NCBI GenBank assembly: GCA_947442095.1
Contig: CANEVG010000004.1
Location: 1 to 30,974 of the forward strand
Origin: Sphingomonadaceae bacterium
GTDB lineage: Bacteria; Pseudomonadota; Alphaproteobacteria; Sphingomonadales; Sphingomonadaceae
Direction of reading: 5' to 3'
DNA length: 30,974 nucleotides
The position numbers and the translations under genes were made by a program. The notes beneath the pieces were generated by a model. It did not search any database, had not been told where the DNA came from, and was given only the letters and a program-made list of their open reading frames with translations. Positions 7,203 to 15,250 of this stretch are shown one piece after another; the first letter of the stretch is position 1, and the number at the start of each line of letters is the position of its first letter.

Positions 7203-7861
7203 GCCGCGATGTCTGGGCGGAAGCGATCGGCAGCTTCTTCCTGTTCTGCACCGTTATCGGATCGGGCATCATGGCCGAGCGGCTGGCAGGCGGGAACGCG
7301 GCAGTCGCCCTGCTCGGCAACACCGCCGCGACCGGCGCGATGCTTTTCGTGCTGATCACAATGCTCGGCCCCCTCTCGGGCGCGCATTTCAATCCGGCGG
7401 TCACGCTCGTCTTCCGCCTGCACGGTGACCTTTCCACCAGCGCTGCGCTGCGGCTTATCGCCGCGCAACTTGCTGGCGGGATTCCGGGCATCTGGGCGGC
7501 GCATCTCATGTTCACAGAACCGATCTTCCAGCTTTCAAACAAGGTCCGCAGCGGCACCGGCCAGTGGGCGGGTGAGTTCATTGCCACGTTCGGCCTCGTC
7601 TTCGTCATTCTCGGCACAATCCGTCACCGCCCGCAGGCCGTGCCCGCAAGCGTCGCGCTCTATATCGTCGCAGCTTACTGGTTCACCTCGTCGACCAGCT
7701 TTGCCAACCCGGCGATTACCATGGCCCGCGCCTTGTCGGATACCTTTGCCGGAATAGCGCCTGCCGACACACCTGCGTTTATCGCCGCGCAGCTTGCCGG
7801 CGCGTGCGTCGCCCTTGTGGCGGGCAAGGCCATCTTCGTGCCGGAGGACGCTGCGACGTGA
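7199..7861 (+). CDS. aqpS: Aquaporin (MIP family), arsenite channel type
   Basis: A 220-residue membrane channel with six hydrophobic segments and the two half-helix motifs: NPAVT (Asn65) and NPAIT (Asn170), the second followed by MAR with the filter-type Arg177. AqpS of Sinorhizobium meliloti, encoded in an arsR-aqpS-arsC-arsH operon, lets As(III) made by ArsC leave the cell down its gradient. The same partners occur here in a slightly different order. The ATG overlaps the arsC stop (ATGA). No ArsB or Acr3 pump is encoded in the window, so this channel is the only visible exit route. The function is inferred from context plus family. Confidence 0.9.
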   Translation: MSRDVWAEAIGSFFLFCTVIGSGIMAERLAGGNAAVALLGNTAATGAMLFVLITMLGPLSGAHFNPAVTLVFRLHGDLSTSAALRLIAAQLAGGIPGIWAAHLMFTEPIFQLSNKVRSGTGQWAGEFIATFGLVFVILGTIRHRPQAVPASVALYIVAAYWFTSSTSFANPAITMARALSDTFAGIAPADTPAFIAAQLAGACVALVAGKAIFVPEDAAT

Positions 7862-8607
7862 ACCCGGTGCCCCACACCCACCTGCGGACGCTGTCCGACC
7901 CGCAGCATCTCCCGGCGCTCAAGCCTCACTACGCGTACCGCAGGCCAGCGCTCGGCCTTGGCGCGCTCGACCCCCCGCCGCGCATTCTTCTGCTCTACGG
8001 CAGCCTGCGCGAACGCTCCTATTCGCGTCTCGTGGTCGAGGAGGCGGCAAGGCTGCTGCAGGCGTTCGGGTGCGAAACGCGGATTTTCGATCCGTCAGAC
8101 CTTCCTCTGCCCGATCAGATGCCAGACGACGACCACCCCGCCGTGCACGAACTGCGCGCGCATTCCCTCTGGTCGGAAGGCCATGTCTGGTGCAGCCCCG
8201 AGCGGCACGGCCAGATCACCGGCATCATCAAAGCCCAGATTGATCACCTGCCACTGGCGTATAAGGGCCTGCGCCCCACGCAGAGCCGCACGCTGGCGGT
8301 CATGCAAGTGAGCGCAGGATCGCAGTCGTTCAACTCCGTAAACACCCTTCGCCTGCTTGGCCGCTGGATGCGCATGTTCACCATTCCCAACCAGTCGAGC
8401 GTGGCCAAGGCTTACGCGGAATTCGACGAGGCAGGCCGGATGAAACCCTCGACTTACTACGACCGCATTGTCGATGTGTGCGAGGAACTGGTGCGCTTCA
8501 CCGTCCTCTTGCGGCCCCACAACGCGCAGCTGGTCGATCGGTACTCGGAACGGGTCGAGGCGGATCGGCCCGTCGACGGAACGGACGGTATCCTGAAGTC
8601 CATCTAG
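7858..8607 (+). CDS. arsH: ArsH, NADPH-dependent FMN oxidoreductase
   Basis: This 249-residue flavodoxin-like protein carries the FMN phosphate-binding motif GSLRERSYSR (residues 48-57) and ArsH-family segments such as WCSPERHGQITGIIKAQIDH and VMQVSAGSQSFNSVN. ArsH proteins use NADPH and FMN; some oxidise trivalent organoarsenicals, giving resistance to methylated As(III). The start is a GTG at 7858 overlapping the aqpS stop (GTGA). An upstream ATG in the same frame would overlap aqpS far more and adds atypical sequence. It is the last gene of the ars operon and converges on the acyl-CoA dehydrogenase gene 56 bp downstream. Confidence 0.93.
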   Translation: MNPVPHTHLRTLSDPQHLPALKPHYAYRRPALGLGALDPPPRILLLYGSLRERSYSRLVVEEAARLLQAFGCETRIFDPSDLPLPDQMPDDDHPAVHELRAHSLWSEGHVWCSPERHGQITGIIKAQIDHLPLAYKGLRPTQSRTLAVMQVSAGSQSFNSVNTLRLLGRWMRMFTIPNQSSVAKAYAEFDEAGRMKPSTYYDRIVDVCEELVRFTVLLRPHNAQLVDRYSERVEADRPVDGTDGILKSI

Positions 8608-8663
8608 CCGCCCCCACCCCGCCGGAGGGAGGACTCAGGCAGCGCTAGGAGGAAGCCCCCGAG

Positions 8664-9620
8664 TCACCCTACAATCCGGTCCGTCCGCGCCGACATTTCG
8701 CGCCACAGGCCATGGCCGCCAAGGCCTGCCACGCGCCGCCCCAGCCGCTCTGCCCAGAAGGCATCGCCGCCGAATTCGCTGCGCCAGCCCATGAGGCGGC
8801 GGGTCAGGTGGTTCAATGCATATTCGATGGTGAAGCCGATGGCGCCGTGCATGCGGTGCGCGATGGGCACCGCGCGGTCCACGGCGATCCCCATGCGCAG
8901 CTTGGCCGCCGCGATCTCGAAGCTGGCGTGCCCGTAATCCAGCGCCGCCGCGCAGGCTGCAGCCGAGGCATCGACCGCAGCCGCTTCCTCGGAAAACTCG
9001 GCCATCGCCTGCTGCACCGCCTGGAACTTCGCCAGCGCCCGGCCAAACTGCACGCGCGTGTTCACGTGATCGATGGCAAGCGTGAACGCCGCCTCCAGCG
9101 CGCCTGACGCCGAGGCAACGCGGGCAAACGCGCCCAGCGCAAGCAGATCGACATCGCAAGCAGCCCAAGCCGCCGCCGCGCCAGTGAAGCTGACCGCATC
9201 CCAAGGCTCACCCGCAGGCGAAAGCGCTTCGTCAAAGGTGCAGGCGTCCGCGTGATAGAGTGACAGCATGCCGCCCTCCACATGCACAACCGCCGTAGCG
9301 TGGCGGCCATAAGGCACCCGCTGCCCCGGCGCGGCGATTGAAATGAGACCTTCCGGAGCCGCAATCCCCGCCCCGGCCAGCAGCCAATGCGCGATCACCG
9401 GCTCAGCAAGCGGCGCGGCCAAGGCGTTGAGCCCCGCCAGCCGCAGCACGGCCAGCACATCAGCCCAGTCCCCGCCAAAGCCGCCCGCATCTTCTGGCAC
9501 CAGCAACGTGGAGAACCCCGCCTCGGCCACTTGCGGCCAGGCCACATCGAAAGGCTTGCCTGCCAGATCGGCGAAGAGGCCTGCTGCCATGTCGGTCAGC
9601 AAAGTGCGATTATCGCTCAT
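8664..9620 (-). CDS. Acyl-CoA dehydrogenase, short subunit
   Basis: A 318-residue acyl-CoA dehydrogenase family protein, about 60 residues shorter than typical enzymes because the central beta domain is reduced. Preserved parts are the N-terminal helical region, VPEDAGGFGG (41-50), the FAD-contact segment RVQFGRALAKFQAVQQ (189-204), and the conserved HGAIGFT (258-264). No YEGT-type catalytic Glu motif is present. Paired genes with one short and one full-length subunit are known from alpha2beta2 acyl-CoA dehydrogenases of steroid side-chain degradation (ChsE-type). The start overlaps the upstream subunit's stop by 1 bp, supporting a heteromer. The substrate is unknown. Confidence 0.9.
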   Translation of the reverse strand: MSDNRTLLTDMAAGLFADLAGKPFDVAWPQVAEAGFSTLLVPEDAGGFGGDWADVLAVLRLAGLNALAAPLAEPVIAHWLLAGAGIAAPEGLISIAAPGQRVPYGRHATAVVHVEGGMLSLYHADACTFDEALSPAGEPWDAVSFTGAAAAWAACDVDLLALGAFARVASASGALEAAFTLAIDHVNTRVQFGRALAKFQAVQQAMAEFSEEAAAVDASAAACAAALDYGHASFEIAAAKLRMGIAVDRAVPIAHRMHGAIGFTIEYALNHLTRRLMGWRSEFGGDAFWAERLGRRVAGLGGHGLWREMSARTDRIVG

Positions 9621-10759
9621 CAGCGCAGCCCCAAACCCTTGGCGATAATGCCGCGTAAAACCTCAGGCGTGCCGCCACGCAGCGAAAAGCTCGGGCTGGA
9701 AAGCAAGAGCCAGGAAAGCAGCCGCGAAAGATCGCTCTTGCCCGCAAGATCAGCATCGACCGCCGCCTGCACCATGCGCGGCAGCGCCTGTTCATAGGCG
9801 TTGCCCAGATCCTTGACGATAGCCGCCTCGACCACTGGGTCCTCGCCCGCCGCCAGCTTGGCAATGGTCGACATCGACATCTGCCGCAGCGTCCACATTT
9901 CTGCCGTGAGCCGCCCGATCAGCTGCGCGGTCGGCGCATCGGGCTCCGGCCCCACGGCGTCGATCAGCGCGACAAGCAGCATGTGGCTGGAAAGATAGCG
10001 CTCCGGCCCCGAGCGTTCGAGTGCCAGTTCGGCGACGACCTGCTTCCAGCCATTGCCCTCGGTGCCTACCAGCGCATCGTGCGGCAGCAGCACATCCTCA
10101 AACCAGATTTCGTTGAAATGGTGCGTGCCAGTCATGTCGATGATCGGACGGATCGTGATCCCCGGCGTATCGAGGTCGATCATCATCTGCGAAAGGCCGG
10201 CCTGCCGCTCGCTGCCCTCTTCGGTGCGCAGCAGGGTGAGCGCTGCATGGCTCTTGTGTGCGCCGCTGGTCCACACTTTCTGGCCGTTGATGCGCCAGCC
10301 CTCGTTGGTCTTCTTCGCCGAGGTGCGCACGCTCGCAAGATCCGATCCCGAACCGGGTTCGGACAGGCCGATGCAGGCATAGATCTCGCCGCGCGCCATG
10401 CCAGGCAGATACTTCTCGCGCTGGCTTTCTGTGCCATAGCGCAGCAGCAGCGGCCCGGTCTGCCTGTCGGCAATCCAGTGCAACCCGGCCGGCGCGCCGA
10501 GCGCGAGCAGCTCTTCCAGCACGACATAGCGTTCGAGCAAAGTGCGCTCGTGCCCGCCGTATTGCTTGGGCCAGGTCATGCCAAGTAGCCCGGCCTTGCC
10601 CAGCGCCTTGGAGAATTCCTCGTCGAAGCTGAACCAGCAATTGGCGCGCAGCTCGACCGGCCAATTGGCCTCATGCTGCACCACCAGATCGCGGACCTGC
10701 TGACGAAGGGCGGGAGTGTCCCCTTCGGGACGGAACGGATGGAGCGGGAATATTTGCAT
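9620..10759 (-). CDS. Acyl-CoA dehydrogenase, full-length subunit
   Basis: This 379-residue flavoprotein oxidises acyl-CoA to 2-enoyl-CoA. GLSEPGSGSD (131-140) and WRINGQKVWTSGAHKSH (155-171) form the FAD/substrate region. The C-terminal catalytic motif normally YEGT reads RGGTPEVLRGIIA, so the usual Glu is absent. A Glu in the ALERSGPERY helix (Glu248) may serve instead, as in isovaleryl-CoA dehydrogenase and many mycobacterial FadE proteins. The ATG at 10759 was preferred to one three codons upstream because GGGA sits 8 nt before it. It is first in a two-gene operon divergent from a crotonase gene. Confidence 0.9.
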   Translation of the reverse strand: MQIFPLHPFRPEGDTPALRQQVRDLVVQHEANWPVELRANCWFSFDEEFSKALGKAGLLGMTWPKQYGGHERTLLERYVVLEELLALGAPAGLHWIADRQTGPLLLRYGTESQREKYLPGMARGEIYACIGLSEPGSGSDLASVRTSAKKTNEGWRINGQKVWTSGAHKSHAALTLLRTEEGSERQAGLSQMMIDLDTPGITIRPIIDMTGTHHFNEIWFEDVLLPHDALVGTEGNGWKQVVAELALERSGPERYLSSHMLLVALIDAVGPEPDAPTAQLIGRLTAEMWTLRQMSMSTIAKLAAGEDPVVEAAIVKDLGNAYEQALPRMVQAAVDADLAGKSDLSRLLSWLLLSSPSFSLRGGTPEVLRGIIAKGLGLR

Positions 10760-10849
10760 CGGCGGCATCCCTATGGCAGCGGCGAAGCCATCGCAATCGC
10801 AAGATTGCTAGTACAACAGCCCGGAAGGGCAAACGGGAGACGAGCCGCC

Positions 10850-11653
10850 ATGAACCCATTCCTCACCGTCGAGCGCCGCGGGCGCATTGCCATCCTCACC
10901 ATGGACCGGCCTGACTCGATGAACGCCATCGGCACGATCGAGGATTGCGACAACATCGTCGAGACCTTCTTTGCACTCGGCAACGACCGCTCGGTCAGCG
11001 CCATCGTGCTGACGGGCGCGGGCCGCGCGTTCTGCACCGGCGGCAATATCAAGGGCATCCGTGATCGGCAGGGCATCGGCCCGCTCGATCAACCCGATTC
11101 AACCGCGACCAACTACCGCCGCGGCGTCCAGCGCGCGACTCGCGCAATGCTCGATTGCGACGTGCCGATGATCGCCGCGATCAACGGGCACGCCATCGGC
11201 CTTGGCCTCGATCTAGCCTGTGTGTGCGACATGCGGGTCGCAGCAGACAGCGCGAAGATGGCCGCGAGTTTCATCAAGGTCGGCATCATCCCCGGCGATG
11301 GCGGCGCGTGGACGCTACAAAAGCTCATTGGCTATCCCAAGGCCGCAGAACTGTTCCTCACGGGCCGCACTTTCGATGCCGCCTATGCGCAGTCCATCGG
11401 CCTTGTCGGCGATGTCGTCCCCGCTGCCGAGCTGATGGACAAGGCGATGGCGCTGGCCGAGGAAATCGCCGCCAACAGCCCCCGCGCGCTGCGCCTCACC
11501 AAGCGCCTGCTGCGCGAGGCCCAACATGGCCGCGCGGGCGATGTGCTCGAACTCTCCGCCGCGTTCCAGGCCCTTGTCCACGAGACGGCGGACCACAAGG
11601 AGGCCGTTAACGCCCTGCTCGGAAAGCGCGCGCCGGTGTTCACGGGAGACTGA
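10850..11653 (+). CDS. Enoyl-CoA hydratase/isomerase family protein
   Basis: A 267-residue crotonase-fold protein. Oxyanion-hole segments are AFCTGGNIKGI and INGHAIGLGLDLACVCD. At the positions of the classical hydratase glutamates it has Asp (GLGLD) and Phe (AASFIKVG), with an additional Asp in IIPGDGGAW. It is therefore a divergent crotonase whose reaction cannot be named with certainty. The ATG at 10850 follows GGGAGA at a suitable distance; upstream in-frame sequence lies opposite the acyl-CoA dehydrogenase gene. Divergence from the dehydrogenase pair suggests a shared pathway. The downstream thiL starts 1 bp after its stop. Confidence 0.9.
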   Translation: MNPFLTVERRGRIAILTMDRPDSMNAIGTIEDCDNIVETFFALGNDRSVSAIVLTGAGRAFCTGGNIKGIRDRQGIGPLDQPDSTATNYRRGVQRATRAMLDCDVPMIAAINGHAIGLGLDLACVCDMRVAADSAKMAASFIKVGIIPGDGGAWTLQKLIGYPKAAELFLTGRTFDAAYAQSIGLVGDVVPAAELMDKAMALAEEIAANSPRALRLTKRLLREAQHGRAGDVLELSAAFQALVHETADHKEAVNALLGKRAPVFTGD

Positions 11654-11654
11654 A

Positions 11655-12530
11655 TTGTCGGGTGAGGCCGCCTTCATCACCGCGCTGCAGAACATGGCCC
11701 TGCACAGCGCGGCGCGCGGGCTCGCCGATGATTGCGCGGTCCTGGAGGTGGGCGGCGAAACCCTCGTCCTCACGCACGACATGATGGTTGAGGGCGTCCA
11801 CTGGCTGGCGGGGCAGGACCCGGCAGACGTCGCGTGGAAGCTCGTCGCCACCAACCTATCCGACCTCGCCGCGAAGGGCGCTGAGCCCATCGGCGTCCTG
11901 CTTGGCTACACGCTCGGCGAAAGCGACGCCCGCTTCGTCGAAGGCCTCGCCGCGGCCCTCGCCCATTTCGGCGTCCCCCTGCTCGGCGGCGACACGGTCT
12001 GCACGCCCGGCCCGCAGACCCTCGGCCTCACCGCGCTGGGCCGCGCGCGGCAACGCCCTGTTCCCAGCCGCAGCGGCGCACGCTCTGGAAACAGCGTGTG
12101 GATCACCGGCCCCGTGGGCGCAGCCATGCTGGGATTCGAAGCGCTCCAATCGGGCAGCGGCGCAGACTCCGAGGCCTACCGCCGCCCCACCCCCCGCCTC
12201 GCCGAAGGCCGCGCCCTGGCCCCGCTCGTCACCGCGATGATGGACGTCTCGGACGGCCTCCTCCTCGATTGCACCCGCATGGCCGAGGCCAGCCAGGTCA
12301 CCTTCTCGCTCGATCCCGCCTGCATCCCCCTCCCGCGCGGCCTGCCACCGGAACGCACCCACGACGCCATGAGGTGGGGCGACGACTACGAACTCCTCTT
12401 CACGCTCCCCGCCGGGCAAACCCCGCCCTGCACCGCCACCGAGATCGGCGAGGTCCGCCCCCGCGGCGCCCACCCCATCCTCCTCGGCGAAACCCCGCCC
12501 GCAGGCCCCCTCGGCTACGAACACGGCTGA
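11655..12530 (+). CDS. thiL: Thiamine-monophosphate kinase
   Basis: This 291-residue enzyme phosphorylates thiamine monophosphate to the cofactor thiamine diphosphate using ATP. Visible motifs are LADDCAVL (residues 23-30, the metal-binding Asp pair usually GDD), DMMVEGVHW (42-50), WKLVATNLSDLAAKGAEP, LGGDT (110-114), MDVSDGLLLDC and WGDDYELLFT. A TTG start at 11655 is chosen because GGGAG precedes it by 6 nt and homology begins there; no ATG lies suitably upstream without running deep into the crotonase gene. In sphingomonads thiL commonly lies before hppA, as here. The protein is slightly short but complete. Confidence 0.9.
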   Translation: MSGEAAFITALQNMALHSAARGLADDCAVLEVGGETLVLTHDMMVEGVHWLAGQDPADVAWKLVATNLSDLAAKGAEPIGVLLGYTLGESDARFVEGLAAALAHFGVPLLGGDTVCTPGPQTLGLTALGRARQRPVPSRSGARSGNSVWITGPVGAAMLGFEALQSGSGADSEAYRRPTPRLAEGRALAPLVTAMMDVSDGLLLDCTRMAEASQVTFSLDPACIPLPRGLPPERTHDAMRWGDDYELLFTLPAGQTPPCTATEIGEVRPRGAHPILLGETPPAGPLGYEHG

Positions 12531-12562
12531 CTTTTGATCCGAAACACAGGTTCCGGATCGTG

Positions 12563-12740
12563 CGGCACCGGCCCGCTCCCGCTCACGGCCACCCAACGGG
12601 ATTGTACACTATAGGTGGATGGGCGGGTAACGGGCCGGTGCCGAGCCTCAAAAATGCATACATAAGGCTTGCGGCTGGCAAATTATGCATTAGCGTCCCG
12701 CTCCGACCCGCGAACGACGGGTTCCGGCCAAAAAGGCCGG
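12563..12740 (+). promoter_or_regulatory. Structured leader region upstream of hppA
   Basis: Four inverted repeats lie in series between thiL and hppA. They are a perfect 13-bp repeat CGGCACCGGCCCG (12563-12575 with 12631-12643), a perfect 8-bp repeat AATGCATA (12653-12660 with 12684-12691), a 5-bp hairpin ACCCG/CGGGT (12706-12722), and a 6-bp hairpin CCGGCC-AAAAA-GGCCGG (12724-12740). The last ends 8 nt before the ribosome-binding site. The first could end thiL transcription, but none is followed by a proper T-run. A cis-acting RNA controlling hppA is possible. No known riboswitch class is recognised. Confidence 0.5.
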
Positions 12741-12762
12741 TCAAAAATAGGGGGTGTCTATT

Positions 12763-14868
12763 GTGAGCTTGACTGTAACTGCAATCGCGTTCGGTTTGCT
12801 GGCCATTGTCTACGGCATAATTACCAGCCAGCAGGTGCTCGGCGCACCGGCTGGCAATGCCAAGATGCAGGAAATCGCCGCCGCCATCCAGGAAGGCGCC
12901 CAAGCCTACCTGCGCCGGCAGTATACAACTATCGCCATCGTCGGCGTCATCATGGCCGTCATCGTCGCTGTCGCGCTCGGGCCGATCTCGGCTGCGGGCT
13001 TCGTCATCGGCGCAGTGCTTTCGGGCGTCGCTGGCTTCATCGGCATGAACATCTCGGTGAAGGCCAATGTGCGCACCGCCGCCGCCGCGCAAACGGGCCT
13101 CCAAGCCGGCCTCACGCTCGCCTTCCGCGCGGGCGCGATCACCGGCATGCTCGTTGCTGGCCTCGCGCTGCTCGCGATCGCGGGCCTGTTCTGGTACCTC
13201 ACCGGCCCCGGCGGCTTCAGCGTCGGCGGTGAAGACCGCACCGTCGTCCTTGCCCTCACCGGCCTTGCCTTCGGCGCCTCGCTCATCTCGATCTTCGCGC
13301 GCCTCGGCGGCGGCATCTTCACCAAGGCCGCAGACGTTGGCGCCGATCTCGTCGGCAAAGTCGAAGCTGGCATCCCCGAGGATGACCCACGCAACCCCGC
13401 CGTAATTGCAGACAACGTGGGCGACAACGTGGGCGATTGCGCCGGCATGGCCGCCGACTTGTTCGAGACCTATGTCGTCACCGTCGGCGCGACGATGATC
13501 CTCACCGCGCTCCTCCTCAAGAACGCGCCGAACCTGCTCGATCTCATGGCAATGCCGCTGCTCATCGGCGGTGTCTGCATCGTCACCTCGATCATCGGCA
13601 CCTACTTCGTCCGCCTCGGCGGCGGCACGAACATCATGGGCGCGATGTACAAGGGCTTTCTTGTCACCGCCGTCCTCTCCATCCCCGCCATTTGGTGGGC
13701 CATCAGCCACTCGCTGGGCGGCGACATGGAAGCCGCCATCGCAGGCCAGGCCTACAACGGCCGCACACTGTTCTATTGCGGCCTGCTCGGTCTCGTCATC
13801 ACCGGGATCATCATCTGGATTACCGAGTACTACACCGGCACCAACTACCGCCCGGTCCGCTCGATCGCTAAGGCCTCCGAAACCGGCCATGGCACCAACG
13901 TGATCCAGGGCCTTGCCATCAGCCTTGAATCGACCGCCATGCCCACGCTCGTCATCTGCGCCGGCATCATCATCGCCTTCAAGCTCGCCGGCCTCATGGG
14001 CATCGCCTATGCCGCCACCGCGATGCTGGCACTCGCCGGCATGGTCGTGGCTCTGGACGCCTACGGACCCGTAACCGACAACGCCGGCGGCATCGCCGAA
14101 ATGGCCGGGCTCGACGATTCGGTCCGCGAAAAGACCGACGCGCTCGATGCGGTTGGCAACACCACCAAGGCCGTCACCAAAGGCTATGCCATCGGCTCGG
14201 CGGGCCTCGCCGCACTGGTGCTCTTCGCCACCTACACCACCGACCTCAAGGAGTTCTTCCCAGATCTCCAGGTCTCCTTCAGCCTCGAAAACCCCTATGT
14301 CATCGTCGGTCTTCTGCTCGGCGCGCTCCTGCCCTACCTCTTTGGAGCGATGGGCATGACCGCGGTGGGCCGCGCCGCGGGTGACGTGGTGAAAGACGTG
14401 CGTGACCAGTTCCGCGAAAACCCCGGCATCATGACCTACGATGTGAAGCCGGACTATGCGCGCACCGTCGATCTCGTAACCAAGGCCGCGATCAAGGAAA
14501 TGATCATCCCGTCGCTGCTGCCGGTGCTAGCACCGATCGTGGTGTACTTCGTGATCGCCGCCGTCGCCGGCCAGGAGAACGGCTTCGCCGCACTCGGCGC
14601 CCTGCTCCTCGGCGTGATCGTCTCCGGCCTCTTCGTCGCGATCTCGATGACCTCCGGCGGCGGCGCATGGGACAACGCCAAGAAGTACATCGAAGACGGA
14701 AACCACGGCGGCAAGGGCAGCGAAGCCCACAAGGCCGCCGTCACCGGAGACACCGTAGGCGATCCCTACAAGGACACCGCCGGCCCCGCCGTGAACCCGA
14801 TGATCAAGATCACCAACATCGTCGCCTTGCTGCTCCTAGCAGCCCTGGCGGCCCAAGCGGGGCATTGA
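12763..14868 (+). CDS. hppA: K+-independent proton-translocating pyrophosphatase
   Basis: A 701-residue integral membrane pump with about 16 hydrophobic segments that hydrolyses pyrophosphate and moves H+ across the membrane. The catalytic loop shows DVGADLVGKVEAGIPEDDPR followed by NPAVIADNVGDNVGDCAGM, the universal signature. GNTTKAVTKGYAIGSA has Lys (residue 469) where K+-dependent enzymes have Ala, marking the K+-independent class. A second pyrophosphate-binding loop near the C-terminus contains GDTVGDPYKDTAGPAVNPM. The GTG at 12763 has AGGGGG 8 nt upstream; an in-frame GTG at 12754 would add three residues but overlaps that site. A strong terminator follows at 14962. Confidence 0.95.
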   Translation: MSLTVTAIAFGLLAIVYGIITSQQVLGAPAGNAKMQEIAAAIQEGAQAYLRRQYTTIAIVGVIMAVIVAVALGPISAAGFVIGAVLSGVAGFIGMNISVKANVRTAAAAQTGLQAGLTLAFRAGAITGMLVAGLALLAIAGLFWYLTGPGGFSVGGEDRTVVLALTGLAFGASLISIFARLGGGIFTKAADVGADLVGKVEAGIPEDDPRNPAVIADNVGDNVGDCAGMAADLFETYVVTVGATMILTALLLKNAPNLLDLMAMPLLIGGVCIVTSIIGTYFVRLGGGTNIMGAMYKGFLVTAVLSIPAIWWAISHSLGGDMEAAIAGQAYNGRTLFYCGLLGLVITGIIIWITEYYTGTNYRPVRSIAKASETGHGTNVIQGLAISLESTAMPTLVICAGIIIAFKLAGLMGIAYAATAMLALAGMVVALDAYGPVTDNAGGIAEMAGLDDSVREKTDALDAVGNTTKAVTKGYAIGSAGLAALVLFATYTTDLKEFFPDLQVSFSLENPYVIVGLLLGALLPYLFGAMGMTAVGRAAGDVVKDVRDQFRENPGIMTYDVKPDYARTVDLVTKAAIKEMIIPSLLPVLAPIVVYFVIAAVAGQENGFAALGALLLGVIVSGLFVAISMTSGGGAWDNAKKYIEDGNHGGKGSEAHKAAVTGDTVGDPYKDTAGPAVNPMIKITNIVALLLLAALAAQAGH

Positions 14869-14885
14869 TTGCCTGACCCAAAAAG

Positions 14886-14909
14886 CCCTCTCCCCCTCAG
14901 GGGAGAGGG
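14886..14909. repeat. GC-rich intergenic palindrome (copy 3)
   Basis: A perfect 10-bp stem (CCCTCTCCCC with GGGGAGAGGG) has a CTCA loop and the flank AAAAAGCCC, and is followed by a GGGAGAGGG tract. It lies 17 bp after hppA. On the minus strand the stem is followed by GCTTTTT, so it could terminate leftward transcription. Confidence 0.7.
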
Positions 14910-14961
14910 TTGGGAGAGGGAGCGTCATCACGCGAACCCCAACCTGAAAACACCAAACCCT

Positions 14962-14991
14962 AAGCCCCTCCCCAACCGGAGGGGCTTTTTT
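14962..14991 (+). terminator. Intrinsic terminator of hppA
   Basis: A perfect 10-bp stem (AAGCCCCTCC with GGAGGGGCTT), a 6-nt loop and a run of six T (14986-14991) lie 93 bp after the hppA stop. The sequence belongs to the same palindrome family as the copies at 4113, 4968 and 14886. Confidence 0.85.
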
Positions 14992-15250
14992 CTTGCCCCC
15001 TCCCGCCTTCGGCAGGGGGCGGGGACGGGCATTCCTCCCCAAGCGGCCGAGTCTCGACCCCACCGCAAAACTTGCCCATTTTTGCAAAGCACAAATGGGC
15101 AGGGGAACCGCCGAAGGCATTGGAGGTGGAAAACCGCCCTACGCAAAGCCACCCACCAGCCGCACCACAACACACGGGAACCGCGCAAAACCGACCAAAA
15201 CCCAGCCTCTACGCCAAGCGAAGTGGCTTTTTCACGCCTGCGGCTGAGAA
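14992..15250. other. Gene-free gap between convergent hppA and polyprenyl synthase genes
   Basis: No credible gene is seen. A GC-rich hairpin lies near 14995-15021 (GCCCCCT/AGGGGGC). A separate perfect 9-bp inverted repeat TGCCCATTT/AAATGGGCA lies at 15073-15081 and 15093-15101 with an 11-nt loop. The latter could be an additional terminator or a processing site. The rest shows no recognised signal. Confidence 0.5.

Noticed and set aside
12531..12762. TPP riboswitch next to thiL
   Set aside because: The leader lies after thiL, not before it, and the conserved THI-box sequences were not found.
12583..13890. 435-residue minus-strand open frame opposite hppA
   Set aside because: It is antisense to the highly conserved catalytic half of hppA, has a low-complexity Asp/Glu/Arg/His-rich composition and matches no family.
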